Part shown: positions 1 through 7,845 of the stretch, piece after piece
How the letters are laid out: every line of letters starts with the position of its first letter
How positions within the stretch are numbered: position 1 is the stretch's first letter
Assembly (NCBI GenBank): GCA_934668695.1
Contig: CAKUOD010000007.1
Coordinates: 1 to 64,000, forward strand
DNA: 64,000 bases
Source: an uncultured Collinsella sp.
GTDB lineage: Bacteria > Actinomycetota > Coriobacteriia > Coriobacteriales > Coriobacteriaceae
Reading direction: 5' to 3'
The notes under the pieces: generated by a model
What the model was told of the DNA's origin: nothing
What the model saw: the letters and a program-made list of their open reading frames with translations, nothing else
Databases searched by the model: none
Program-made: the position numbers and the translations under genes

Positions 1-807
1 CATGGAGTCGCCGTCCACATCGTCGCGCGCATAGCCGATGCCCTGGTTGGAATCGGCATCGGTCAGGTCGTCCACGCGCGCATCGGCGTCCACCAGCGCC
101 TCGACCATATCCTGCTCGGCATCGATACGGTCCGCGGTGGAGAGGTCGCGGTCGTTAAAGGTAAAGGAGTAGGTGTAGGCGGGCGCGCCGCCGGCGGCCT
201 CGAGCGCGGCAAATCCGGCGTCGGTGACCTCGGCCACGCCATAGGTGATGGTGTTGACCGTAAAGTCCGAGTTGTTGAGGAACAGCGCTTGGCTATCGGG
301 CTGCGTCATGATGCCGCAGATGGTGTAGGTGCGGCCCTCGAGCTCGACTTTGTCGCCCACGGCAAGATCGTTGTTGGTGGCAAAGACGCGGTCGATGGCC
401 ACCTCGTCGTCCGCGCGGGGCTGCTCGCCTTCGCAATAGGACGCGATATCGACCTTGGTGCGGTGCGCGTAGGTGCGCAGCGTGCGCTTGGTGCCGTCGT
501 CGCCGGACGCCTTTTTGATGATGGCGTCGATAGAGAAGTTCTTGTAGAGCGTGACGCCGCCGACGTCCTCGGCGGCGTCCTCGGCGGCTTTGAGTTGGTC
601 ATCGGTGGCCTCAAAGGAAGTGGTTACGCGGCCGTCCTCGATCGTGTACGTATCGCGCATGTCGTCGATGAGGCAGCCGATGGAGTGTGCCGCGAGCAAA
701 AAGCCCGACGTGAGGGCGATACTTCCGCACATAAGCAGGAAGATTCCCAGGTACTTGCCGATATTGCGGCGCAGCTCGCGGGGGAGTCGTTTTGCGAGAG
801 GTGACAT
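1..807 (-). CDS. ABC transporter permease, FtsX/MacB type (N-terminal part, runs off window)
   Basis: The reading frame is open from an ATG at 807 to the window edge, giving 269 residues of the N-terminal part. A basic start (MSPLAKRLPRELRRNIG) is followed by one membrane segment at about residues 19-41, then a long soluble region rich in Asp, Glu and Thr. This is the layout of the periplasmic-core domain of FtsX/MacB-like permeases, which follows the first membrane helix. The ATG lies 8 bases after the stop of the ATPase gene at 816-1541, so the two form an operon; that ATPase is of the MacB/LolD class that partners FtsX permeases. The remaining helices would lie outside the window. Substrate cannot be read from sequence; lipoprotein or peptide export, or antimicrobial peptide resistance, are the usual roles of the family. 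Confidence 0.85.
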   Translation of the reverse strand, partial: MSPLAKRLPRELRRNIGKYLGIFLLMCGSIALTSGFLLAAHSIGCLIDDMRDTYTIEDGRVTTSFEATDDQLKAAEDAAEDVGGVTLYKNFSIDAIIKKASGDDGTKRTLRTYAHRTKVDIASYCEGEQPRADDEVAIDRVFATNNDLAVGDKVELEGRTYTICGIMTQPDSQALFLNNSDFTVNTITYGVAEVTDAGFAALEAAGGAPAYTYSFTFNDRDLSTADRIDAEQDMVEALVDADARVDDLTDADSNQGIGYARDDVDGDSM

Positions 808-815
808 GGCGCCGC

Positions 816-1541
<726 letters not shown>

Positions 1542-1630
1542 TGTTAGCCTTCCGCTACTTTTCTAGGGTAATAGTAAACCCAGGCGAACTATTTTTGCTC
1601 GACATATGGCATTTATTTCAAACTAGTCAC

Positions 1631-1790
1631 CCGGCAGTTAGGGACGTTCCTTTCCTGCCGGCAGTTGGGGACAGTCCTTGCCAGCCCGGCCGGCGAGACG
1701 GCGAATCGGCAAAGACTGTCCCCGATGACTAGTCGTTTAAGTCTGTCCCCAATGACCACTCTTGGTCGTTTAAGTCTGTCCCCAATGAGT
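1631..1790. repeat. REP-like intergenic block (GGGACGTTC / GGGGACAG motifs)
   Basis: The gap between two ABC operons is filled with short copies of a motif seen again at 46922-46984, 49003-49142 and 49637-49692. Forward copies (GGGACGTTCC, TTGGGGACAGTCC) face reverse copies (GACTGTCCCC, then two copies of GTTTAAGTCTGTCCCCAATGA), so the block can fold into a hairpin. Paired short palindromes in gaps are typical of REP/REPIN sequences. Function unknown. Confidence 0.75.
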
Positions 1791-1807
1791 ACCCGGTGGC
1801 TAGGCGG

Positions 1808-3013
1808 TTAGGCGTGGGACTTGGTGTGGGTGAGGGCTAGGCCCACGGCAGCGATGGCGGCGGCGAAGAGTACGGTGACGCCCAGGTCGCAGGCGATATC
1901 ACCCAGCACGGCAGACGTCAGGTCCGCGGCGAGCGCCTTGCCGATCGCGTCGTTCACCCAATATGTCGGCACAAAGTGCGCCGCCGTCTGCACGGCCGAG
2001 CCCATGAGCGACAGCGGCATCCAGGCGCCGCCCAAAAACGTCATGAGCATGCCGAGCAGGTTGCCCACGCCGTTGAGCAGCTCCTCGCGCGCGCCCAGGC
2101 TCGACAGCGTAAAGCCAACGACCAGGGGCGTGCACGCCAGAGCAAACGCCGCCGCCAGCGCCAGGCACACGCGGCCCACGCCGACCTCGGCAACCGCGCC
2201 GGCAAAGCCCACAACGCCCATCATGCTCGACACGAGCCAGATGCAGACGGTGAGCACCGCGGCGGCGGCAAACACAGAGAGCGAGCGCTGGCGCTCGGAG
2301 ACCGGGCCGGCATCCATGCGGCGCACGCGCTCGGGCTCGTTCATGCCCGAGAACACCAGGCCCACCGACACGATGACCGACGAGATGATCGCATACGCGC
2401 CAAAGTTGAAATACGACTCGAGCGTGGCGGCGGCAGTCGAATCGACCTTGACCTGCTCGATCTGGACCTCCGCGCGCTTGGCGGCGGCATGCTCGGCGGC
2501 CTTGGCGACATCGCCGTCGGAGGCAGCGGGCTCAAGCGCGGCCGCGGCGCCCGCGAGCGAGATCCAGCGCGAGGCCTCGGCAGACGAAAGCGCCGCGGCC
2601 ATGGTGCCGGAGCCGTAGGTCACATCGAGCTTGGGCAGGGCCTCCCCCGCACGGGCGGCCGCGATCAGGTCGCCCTCAAATCCCTCCGGGATAAAGAACA
2701 CGCAGTCGGCGCTGCCCTTGGCACTGTTGCTCTTGGAGAGCGCGTCCGCAAGATCGTACGTGTCATCGCCGACGCCTGTGACCAGGTCAAAGCGCGACCC
2801 CAAGTGCTTGGTGAGTGCCCGCGAGAGATCGCTGTTGTCGCGATCGACCACGATCGCGTTGGTGTCGTAGGGCTTGTATTCGGTGAGCTGCGACGAGTTC
2901 CAGCTCACCGACGCCGCGATGAACACGCCCATGAGCGAGATAAACACCGTATAGATAAGCAGATAGAACGGGTGCGCCAGCGCCATGCGAAGCGCAGTCT
3001 TAAAGGTGCTCAT
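1808..3013 (-). CDS. ABC-2 type transporter permease
   Basis: Membrane subunit (401 residues) of an ABC-2 exporter. It has one N-terminal membrane helix (MALAHPFYLLIYTVFISLMG region), a soluble domain of about 150 residues, and a block of about five helices in the C-terminal half. This is the YhgE/ABC-2 layout in which the large loop faces outward. The ATG at 3013 is chosen over an upstream in-frame ATG at 3028 because AGGAG lies 6-8 bases before it. The start overlaps the end of the preceding permease gene (3000-4187) by 14 bases, so translation is probably coupled. The two permeases share topology and probably form a heterodimer with the ATPase at 4197-5135. Substrate unknown. Confidence 0.87.
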   Translation of the reverse strand: MSTFKTALRMALAHPFYLLIYTVFISLMGVFIAASVSWNSSQLTEYKPYDTNAIVVDRDNSDLSRALTKHLGSRFDLVTGVGDDTYDLADALSKSNSAKGSADCVFFIPEGFEGDLIAAARAGEALPKLDVTYGSGTMAAALSSAEASRWISLAGAAAALEPAASDGDVAKAAEHAAAKRAEVQIEQVKVDSTAAATLESYFNFGAYAIISSVIVSVGLVFSGMNEPERVRRMDAGPVSERQRSLSVFAAAAVLTVCIWLVSSMMGVVGFAGAVAEVGVGRVCLALAAAFALACTPLVVGFTLSSLGAREELLNGVGNLLGMLMTFLGGAWMPLSLMGSAVQTAAHFVPTYWVNDAIGKALAADLTSAVLGDIACDLGVTVLFAAAIAAVGLALTHTKSHA

Positions 3014-4187
3014 AGCGGCTCCTTCCAAAGATCAGCGTGGCTGCGGCGACAAACACCAGGGCCATGAGGCAGAGCGCACCCGCGCGAACGGCAAACGGCC
3101 CCAAGTCCTCAAAGAAATACAGGCGGTTGAACATGTCGCAGATGAGCTTAACGGGATTGAGCCAGCACTCGGCCGGGCAGGCGCGGGCGACGTCGTCGGC
3201 AAGCGCCATCGCCGGCTCGCCGTAAAGGCCGGCGAACAGGGCGCACGTGGTGGCGAAGCCCGTGAGGATGCCCGACTTGGACGCCTTGCCGCCCTTAACG
3301 GGCAGCGTGCCCACAAAGAGCCCCAGGCCCGTCGCCGCAAGCGCGGAGGCGGCGCCGCCCACCAGGCACAGTCCCTCGCGCCCGCCAAAGTCGACGCCCA
3401 CGACCAGACGCACGTAGCCGATCGCGATCGCCATCGAGGCAAAGGAAACCAGCCACGAGCCAATGTAGATGCCGGCCAGCGACGCCGTCTTGGAAAGGCC
3501 GCCCACGCAGCGGCGTGCGCCAAGACCCGACAGGTTGGGCTGCAAATCGACGACGCTCAAGGCGGCAAACTCGGCAGACATCATCGCGACCAGGCCAAAG
3601 AGCGCGTAATAGTAGATGGTCGTACCGTCGAGCGTGGTGCGCGTAAGGCTCACACGGCGGGTGCCGCCCTCGAGCGACAGGGCGCGCGCAACCGCCTCCG
3701 GGTCGGCGAGCGCCGCCGGGTTGTCCTGGGCAATCTGGGCCATGAGCTCGGCATTTTGCGTATACGAGCTTGCCACCGTTTCCAGAATGCTGCGGTCGAC
3801 GAGCACCGTGGACGCGCGCGAGCTGTCGTAGCTCGAAAGCAGCGTGAGCTTGGGCGCACCCGCGGCATCGACCGCGTAGATGCCCGCGACCTCGCCGGCC
3901 TTGAGCGCGCGGTTCGCGGTGGCCGCATCCTCGCACTCGTGAATCTCGAGCAGCTGATCGTCACCCTCCTTAGACAGCGAGGCCGCCACGTCCTTAAAGG
4001 TCGACGCGTCCCAGGCTTCGTCAGCCACGATGGCCACCGGCACCGGGTCGACCTTGCCGTCGGAGCTCAGGTTCGCAAACATAAACATGAACATCGTGGA
4101 AAGCGCGATGGGAAAGACCGCGCCCCAGACCCACGTGCTCGGCCGACGCAGCAGCGTCTTGAGCGTGATGATGATGGTGTTGAACAT
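3000..4187 (-). CDS. ABC-2 type transporter permease
   Basis: Second membrane subunit (395 residues) of the same exporter. An N-terminal helix (about residues 20-40, VWGAVFPIALSTMFMFMFA) is followed by an extracellular region of about 150 residues and a C-terminal group of about five to six helices ending in a short basic tail. It starts 9 bases after the ATPase stop and overlaps the next permease, so three subunits are made from one transcript. Paired, diverged ABC-2 permeases under a neighbouring NarL-type two-component system are common for exporters of toxic peptides or drugs. The sequence does not show the substrate. Confidence 0.87.
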   Translation of the reverse strand: MFNTIIITLKTLLRRPSTWVWGAVFPIALSTMFMFMFANLSSDGKVDPVPVAIVADEAWDASTFKDVAASLSKEGDDQLLEIHECEDAATANRALKAGEVAGIYAVDAAGAPKLTLLSSYDSSRASTVLVDRSILETVASSYTQNAELMAQIAQDNPAALADPEAVARALSLEGGTRRVSLTRTTLDGTTIYYYALFGLVAMMSAEFAALSVVDLQPNLSGLGARRCVGGLSKTASLAGIYIGSWLVSFASMAIAIGYVRLVVGVDFGGREGLCLVGGAASALAATGLGLFVGTLPVKGGKASKSGILTGFATTCALFAGLYGEPAMALADDVARACPAECWLNPVKLICDMFNRLYFFEDLGPFAVRAGALCLMALVFVAAATLIFGRSRYEHL

Positions 4188-4196
4188 GGCCGCCCC

Positions 4197-5135
4197 CTAG
4201 TCGCGCAGCTCGCGGCCGGTGATCTCGAGGAACACGTCGTTAAGGGTCGGCGGCTCAGAGTAAATGCGGCCGAGCGGTACATCGTACGAGCGCAGCGCGT
4301 CGAGGATGTCGGTCAGGTTATGCGGGCTCGCTTCGCATGAGAACGTGAGCTGGCCCGCCGTCGCCGCCAAGTCCAGGACATGCGGCAGACTCGCAACGGC
4401 AGCGAGTGCCGCGCTCGGCACCTCACCAACCTCAATCACGACCTTCTCGCCCATCTGGATCATGCGCTTGAGCTCGTCGTTGGTGCCCTGCGCCAGCACA
4501 CGCCCGCCGTCCATGATCATGATGCGACTGCAGATCTGCTCGACTTCCTCCATGTAATGGCTGGTATACACCACCGTGGCGCCTTCGTCGCGCAGGCGGC
4601 AGATGCCTTCCAGGATGGCATTGCGGCTTTGCGGATCGACCGCCACCGTGGGCTCGTCAAAAAAGATGAGCTCGGGCTTGTGCGCGATGCCGCAGGCGAT
4701 GTTAAGGCGACGCGCCAGGCCGCCCGAAAGCTTGCCGGGGCGGAACTTGGTAAAGTCGCCCAGGCCGACAAAGTCGATCGCCTCGTCCACCAACGCGCGG
4801 CGGCGCTTGCGGTCGTTGACGTAGAGGCTGCAGAAATAATCGATGTTCTCGCGCACGGTGAGCTCGTCGAACACCGCCACCTGCTGCGGCACCACGCCAA
4901 TGCGACGCTTAAGGTCATAGCGGGCGGGCGTCATGGGCTCGCCGAACAGCTCGATGGTGCCCTTGTCGTAGGCGAGCAGCTGCAAGATACAGTTGATGGA
5001 CGTGGTCTTGCCCGAGCCGTTGGGGCCGAGCAAGCCAAAGATCTCGCCAGGGGCGATGTTCAGGTTAAAGTGGTCGAGCGCGATAAGATCGTCGTAGCGC
5101 TTGACGAGGTTTTCGACGTGGACGATGTCTGTCAT
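4197..5135 (-). CDS. ABC transporter ATP-binding protein (ABC-2 exporter, drug/antibiotic type)
   Basis: ATPase subunit, 312 residues from the ATG at 5135 (MTDIVHVENLVKRYDD). Motifs: Walker A GPNGSGKTT, the Q-loop region VVPQQVAVFDELTVREN, signature LSGGLARRLNIA, Walker B LIFFDEPTVAVD and switch TSHYMEEVE. The C-terminal 90 residues form the accessory domain seen in DrrA/CcmA-like ATPases. The open frame extends upstream to 5201, but that part is not typical; the start at 5135 is preceded by GGAAGGG and matches family starts. First gene of an operon with the two ABC-2 permeases; divergent from the two-component genes at 5466. Confidence 0.92.
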   Translation of the reverse strand: MTDIVHVENLVKRYDDLIALDHFNLNIAPGEIFGLLGPNGSGKTTSINCILQLLAYDKGTIELFGEPMTPARYDLKRRIGVVPQQVAVFDELTVRENIDYFCSLYVNDRKRRRALVDEAIDFVGLGDFTKFRPGKLSGGLARRLNIACGIAHKPELIFFDEPTVAVDPQSRNAILEGICRLRDEGATVVYTSHYMEEVEQICSRIMIMDGGRVLAQGTNDELKRMIQMGEKVVIEVGEVPSAALAAVASLPHVLDLAATAGQLTFSCEASPHNLTDILDALRSYDVPLGRIYSEPPTLNDVFLEITGRELRD

Positions 5136-5290
5136 GAGGCGGCCCTTCCGTTGATTGCGGCCCGGTACGATTGCATCATCGCAGGAGCGGGCGGGCCGCA
5201 CCAGTGAGCTTTGTCACGAGTGCGGGGGCCGGCGTCACGCAAGGAGGGTTTTACACGGTTGCGGGCGCAGCCATATCCCCCGTCGATAGG

Positions 5291-5350
5291 TCTATCTATC
5301 ATTTTTGATAGTTGTATCTAGCAAAAATGATAGATACAGCTATCAAAAAT
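5291..5350. promoter_or_regulatory. Operator-like interleaved inverted repeats between exporter and two-component genes
   Basis: AT-rich island in a GC-rich region between divergent operons. CTATCTATCATTTTTG (5292-5307) is repeated inverted as CAAAAATGATAGATAC (5322-5337) with one mismatch. A second, interleaved pair is ATTTTTGATAG (5301-5311) with CTATCAAAAAT (5340-5350). Such paired sites are what a dimeric NarL/LuxR-type regulator would bind, and the regulator gene at 6608 is the obvious candidate. Binding is inferred. Confidence 0.6.
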
Positions 5351-5453
5351 GTTCAGGTGAAATGATTGTCGGCGAGATATAGTCGCGGCCCCCCTTGCTG
5401 GGACAAATGTCACGGTTGCTCCCGGTGGGGCCTCCCCCGCGCGCGCCATCGCG

Positions 5454-5459
5454 TACAAT
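5454..5459 (+). promoter_or_regulatory. Candidate -10 box placed for a leaderless mRNA
   Basis: TACAAT ends 6 bases before the kinase ATG at 5466, so a start point at the usual +1 distance would coincide with the A of the ATG. There is no Shine-Dalgarno sequence before this ATG (GCGTACAATACCCGT). No convincing -35 box is seen. Confidence 0.35.
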
Positions 5460-5465
5460 ACCCGT

Positions 5466-6611
5466 ATGAACAGGCTATTCGACAAATCGATCGTGCTGGC
5501 GTGCTGTATCGCAGCCGCCCTGGGCCTTGCTGTGGACGCTCGCTTGGTCGCGGCGTTTTGCCTTGGCGTCGTAGTCGCCTCGCTGGCGGAAATCTCGCAA
5601 GGCGAACGTGCCCGCCGCGCCAGCGAGGCCGCGAGCTACGCTTACATTATGGTGGCCGTCTTTGCGCCGTCGTTTGCTCCGTTTGCACCCCTCGCCTTCT
5701 ATGACATCGCGCGACGCGTGCGCCGCGAGCACGTCTGGGGCGCACTGGGCGCCGGCGCCATCTTTGTCTGTGCGCTCGTCGCATATGCCCACGCCGGCGC
5801 GCTTCCCACCCGTGCGCTGCTGTTGACCGCCATCCTTTCGGTCGCCGCCACCTTGCTGTCGCTGCGCACCGCCCAGCTGGAGCGCGAGCAGGAGCGCATG
5901 CGCCGCACCCGCGACCAGCTGCAGGAACGAGCCCTCGCGCTCGAGGCACGCAACCGCGACCTTGCCGACCGCCAGGACTACGAGGTCGAGCTCGCGACGC
6001 TCGCCGAGCGCGCACGCATCGCGCGCGAGATCCACGATAACGTGGGCCACCAGCTCACGCGTGCCTCACTACAAACCGAAGCCCTACGTGTGGTCCACGC
6101 CAACGAGCCCGGCGTCGCCGCCGACTTCGCCGACGTCAAGCGCACGGTCGACGAGGCGCTTCAACTCGTGCGCACCAGCGTCCACGCACTCAACGACAAC
6201 GCGGCCAATCTCTCCGTGCAGCTCGAGCGCATCGCGGAAGGCGCACGCTCAGATGGCGGCCCGCAGATTGAGCTTGAGGTTTTGGCCGAGCATGCACCCG
6301 CCAACGTCGCCAACTGCTTTGCGGCGATCCTGCGCGAGGCGCTCTCCAACACCATGCGCCACGCCCGCGCTCAAAACGTTACCGTGCGATGCATGGAGCA
6401 TCCGTCGTTTTACCAGCTCATCGTCACCGACGACGGCGCGGGCGCGACCCCGGCGAACAGCCGAGGCATCGCAGAAGGCATGGGGCTCGGCTCCATGCGC
6501 GAGCGCGTCGAGGCGCTTGGCGGGACCTTTACGGCGGGGCCGCGTGCCGGCGCTCCCGGCTGGCGCGTGTTTGCTACCGTCCCCAAACAGCAAGGAGATG
6601 ACGCCCGATGA
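5466..6611 (+). CDS. Two-component sensor histidine kinase, HisKA_3 (NarL-partner) family
   Basis: Membrane sensor kinase of 381 residues. The first 135 residues are mostly hydrophobic (about four membrane helices) with no large extracellular domain, as in intramembrane-sensing DesK-like kinases. A basic coiled coil (about residues 135-175) leads to the H-box ARIAREIHDNVGHQLT, with the phospho-accepting His at 190. The ATPase domain shows the N-box AILREALSNTMRHA, the G1 box DDGAG and the G2 box GMGLGSMRERVEALGG. The stop overlaps the response-regulator ATG by 4 bases. Divergent position next to an ABC-2 exporter suggests that it senses envelope stress or a toxic compound and controls that exporter. 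Confidence 0.93.
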   Translation: MNRLFDKSIVLACCIAAALGLAVDARLVAAFCLGVVVASLAEISQGERARRASEAASYAYIMVAVFAPSFAPFAPLAFYDIARRVRREHVWGALGAGAIFVCALVAYAHAGALPTRALLLTAILSVAATLLSLRTAQLEREQERMRRTRDQLQERALALEARNRDLADRQDYEVELATLAERARIAREIHDNVGHQLTRASLQTEALRVVHANEPGVAADFADVKRTVDEALQLVRTSVHALNDNAANLSVQLERIAEGARSDGGPQIELEVLAEHAPANVANCFAAILREALSNTMRHARAQNVTVRCMEHPSFYQLIVTDDGAGATPANSRGIAEGMGLGSMRERVEALGGTFTAGPRAGAPGWRVFATVPKQQGDDAR

Positions 6612-7237
6612 GGCTCATAGTTGTCGACGACGACCGCCTGGTGGTCGATTCGCTCAAGATTATCCTGGGCGCCCAGCCGCAGATCGAGGTGGTGGGCACC
6701 GGCGCCGACGGTAATGACGCGGTCGCGCTCTATGCCGAGCATCTGCCCGATATCGCGCTGCTCGACATTCAGATGCCGGGACGTGATGGCCTTTCGGCGG
6801 CGCGCGAAATCCTCAAGCGCGACCCCGCAGCACGCGTGGTGTTTCTGACGACATTCTCGGATGATGAGTACATTGTGTCGGCGCTCAAGCTAGGCGCCCG
6901 TGGCTACCTGATCAAGACCGATGTCGCCGCCATTCCGCCAGCGTTGGCGCAGGTCATGAATGGCAAGCGCGTACTTGAGGGCAAGGCAATTGAGGACGTC
7001 GATTTTGATGGGACGGACGTCGAGGCCGGCACGCCCCGCCGGCCCGCAGCCTTTGCCGGCCTGACCGACCGCGAGTTCGAGGTCGCCGAGCTCATTGCGC
7101 GCGGACTCGACAACAAGGAAATTGCCGCCACGGCCTATATGGGCGAAGGCACCGTGCGAAACCACATCAGCTCAATCCTGGCCAAAATGGGCCTGCGCAA
7201 CCGCACCCAAATCGCCATCGCCTACCTGCGAGGGTAA
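6608..7237 (+). CDS. Response regulator, NarL/LuxR family
   Basis: A 209-residue DNA-binding response regulator. The receiver domain has the acidic pocket VDDD at residues 6-9, the phospho-acceptor Asp53 (LLDIQMPG) and the conserved Lys in YLIKTD. A linker of about 30 residues leads to a LuxR-type helix-turn-helix (LTDREFEVAELIARGLDNKE ... GTVRNHISSILAKMGLRNRT). It overlaps the kinase gene by 4 bases, so the two are co-translated. The likely target is the repeat cluster at 5291-5350. Confidence 0.94.
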   Translation: MRLIVVDDDRLVVDSLKIILGAQPQIEVVGTGADGNDAVALYAEHLPDIALLDIQMPGRDGLSAAREILKRDPAARVVFLTTFSDDEYIVSALKLGARGYLIKTDVAAIPPALAQVMNGKRVLEGKAIEDVDFDGTDVEAGTPRRPAAFAGLTDREFEVAELIARGLDNKEIAATAYMGEGTVRNHISSILAKMGLRNRTQIAIAYLRG

Positions 7238-7294
7238 TCAACCAACGTCCGACCACCCCGGCATGGCTAAATGGCTGCTACCATTTTGGTGCCA

Positions 7295-7453
7295 TTTCAA
7301 AACTATGCCGGTTTACGGGGCTAAACTCAGGAGCCCCGTCCATGCCCGCATTTTTCGAAAAATGACGTCCCATCTACCTGCGGTTTTGCTTTCGCTTTTT
7401 TCGGTATGGTTGGAGGTTCGGGATTCAGCCCCGTAATCCGGCATAGTTTTGTT
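7295..7453. repeat. Long nested palindromic element, copy A
   Basis: Outer arms of about 27 bp: TTTCAAAACTATGCCGGTTT onward at 7295-7322, and its inverse at 7427-7453 ending CCGGCATAGTTTTGTT. The interior keeps one half of a CTACCTGCGGTTTTG core hairpin and a GGTATGGTTGGAGG arm. It is related to copies B to E at 7550, 14444, 30953 and 31208. No coding potential. Confidence 0.75.
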
Positions 7454-7504
7454 CGGGCAGCCCCATACAGGCGCCCTCGCAAGCCCCGCAGAGCCAAAAA
7501 TGAT

Positions 7505-7529
7505 CCGTTTTCCTCCGTCCCCGGGGGAT
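7505..7529. repeat. Dispersed CCGTTTTCCTCCGTCCCC block
   Basis: A 25-bp sequence (CCGTTTTCCTCCGTCCCCGG then GGGAT) lies between palindromic elements A and B. It recurs at 14393-14417 beside element C, and inverted with small changes at 30885-30909 beside element D. Constant association with the palindromes suggests that it belongs to the same composite element. Confidence 0.65.
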
Positions 7530-7549
7530 CAGCCGGCGGCACCCGCCAT

Positions 7550-7698
7550 AAAATCGGCCCATCTACTACGTTTGGTTCGATACCCCCGACCACACCCTCG
7601 TTTTGAACAAAACCGCAGGCGTTCTACCTGCGGTTTTGTTTCCGCGTTTTTCGGCATGGTCGGGGATAGGCGGTTAAACGTAGTAGATGGGCCGGTTT
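7550..7698. repeat. Long nested palindromic element, copy B
   Basis: Outer arms CGGCCCATCTACTACGTTT (from 7555) and its inverse AAACGTAGTAGATGGGCCGG (from 7675). Inner arms are CCCCGACCACACC and GGCATGGTCGGGG. The core is AACCGCAGGCGTTCTACCTGCGGTTT. Same inner architecture as copies A and C, different outer arm; copy D shares the outer arm. Confidence 0.78.
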
Positions 7699-7723
7699 CG
7701 TGGCGAGCCCTCCTCCCCTACGC

Positions 7724-7766
7724 ACAAAAGTGCCGCCACGGAGGAGGGAGATGCCTCCGTGGCGGC
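7724..7766 (-). terminator. Hairpin terminator downstream of the adhesin gene
   Basis: A perfect 13-bp stem (GCCGCCACGGAGG at 7732-7744 with CCTCCGTGGCGGC at 7754-7766) is followed, reading on the minus strand, by ACTTTTGTG. A second strong GC stem, CGCCCGGGGCC/GGCCCCGGGCG, lies at 7809-7833, closer to the adhesin stop. Confidence 0.6.
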
Positions 7767-7845
7767 TGGGGGTGGGGGTGGGGGCTATGTTCTGGCTCCC
7801 CGCCGGCCGCCCGGGGCCTTTTGGCCCCGGGCGCTGCCAGCGTGC

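Noticed and set aside
7766..7785. G-rich tract as a G-quadruplex
   Set aside because: Three G5 runs separated by single T, but no clear fourth run of equal length; could form only with a neighbouring shorter run, and has no positional logic.
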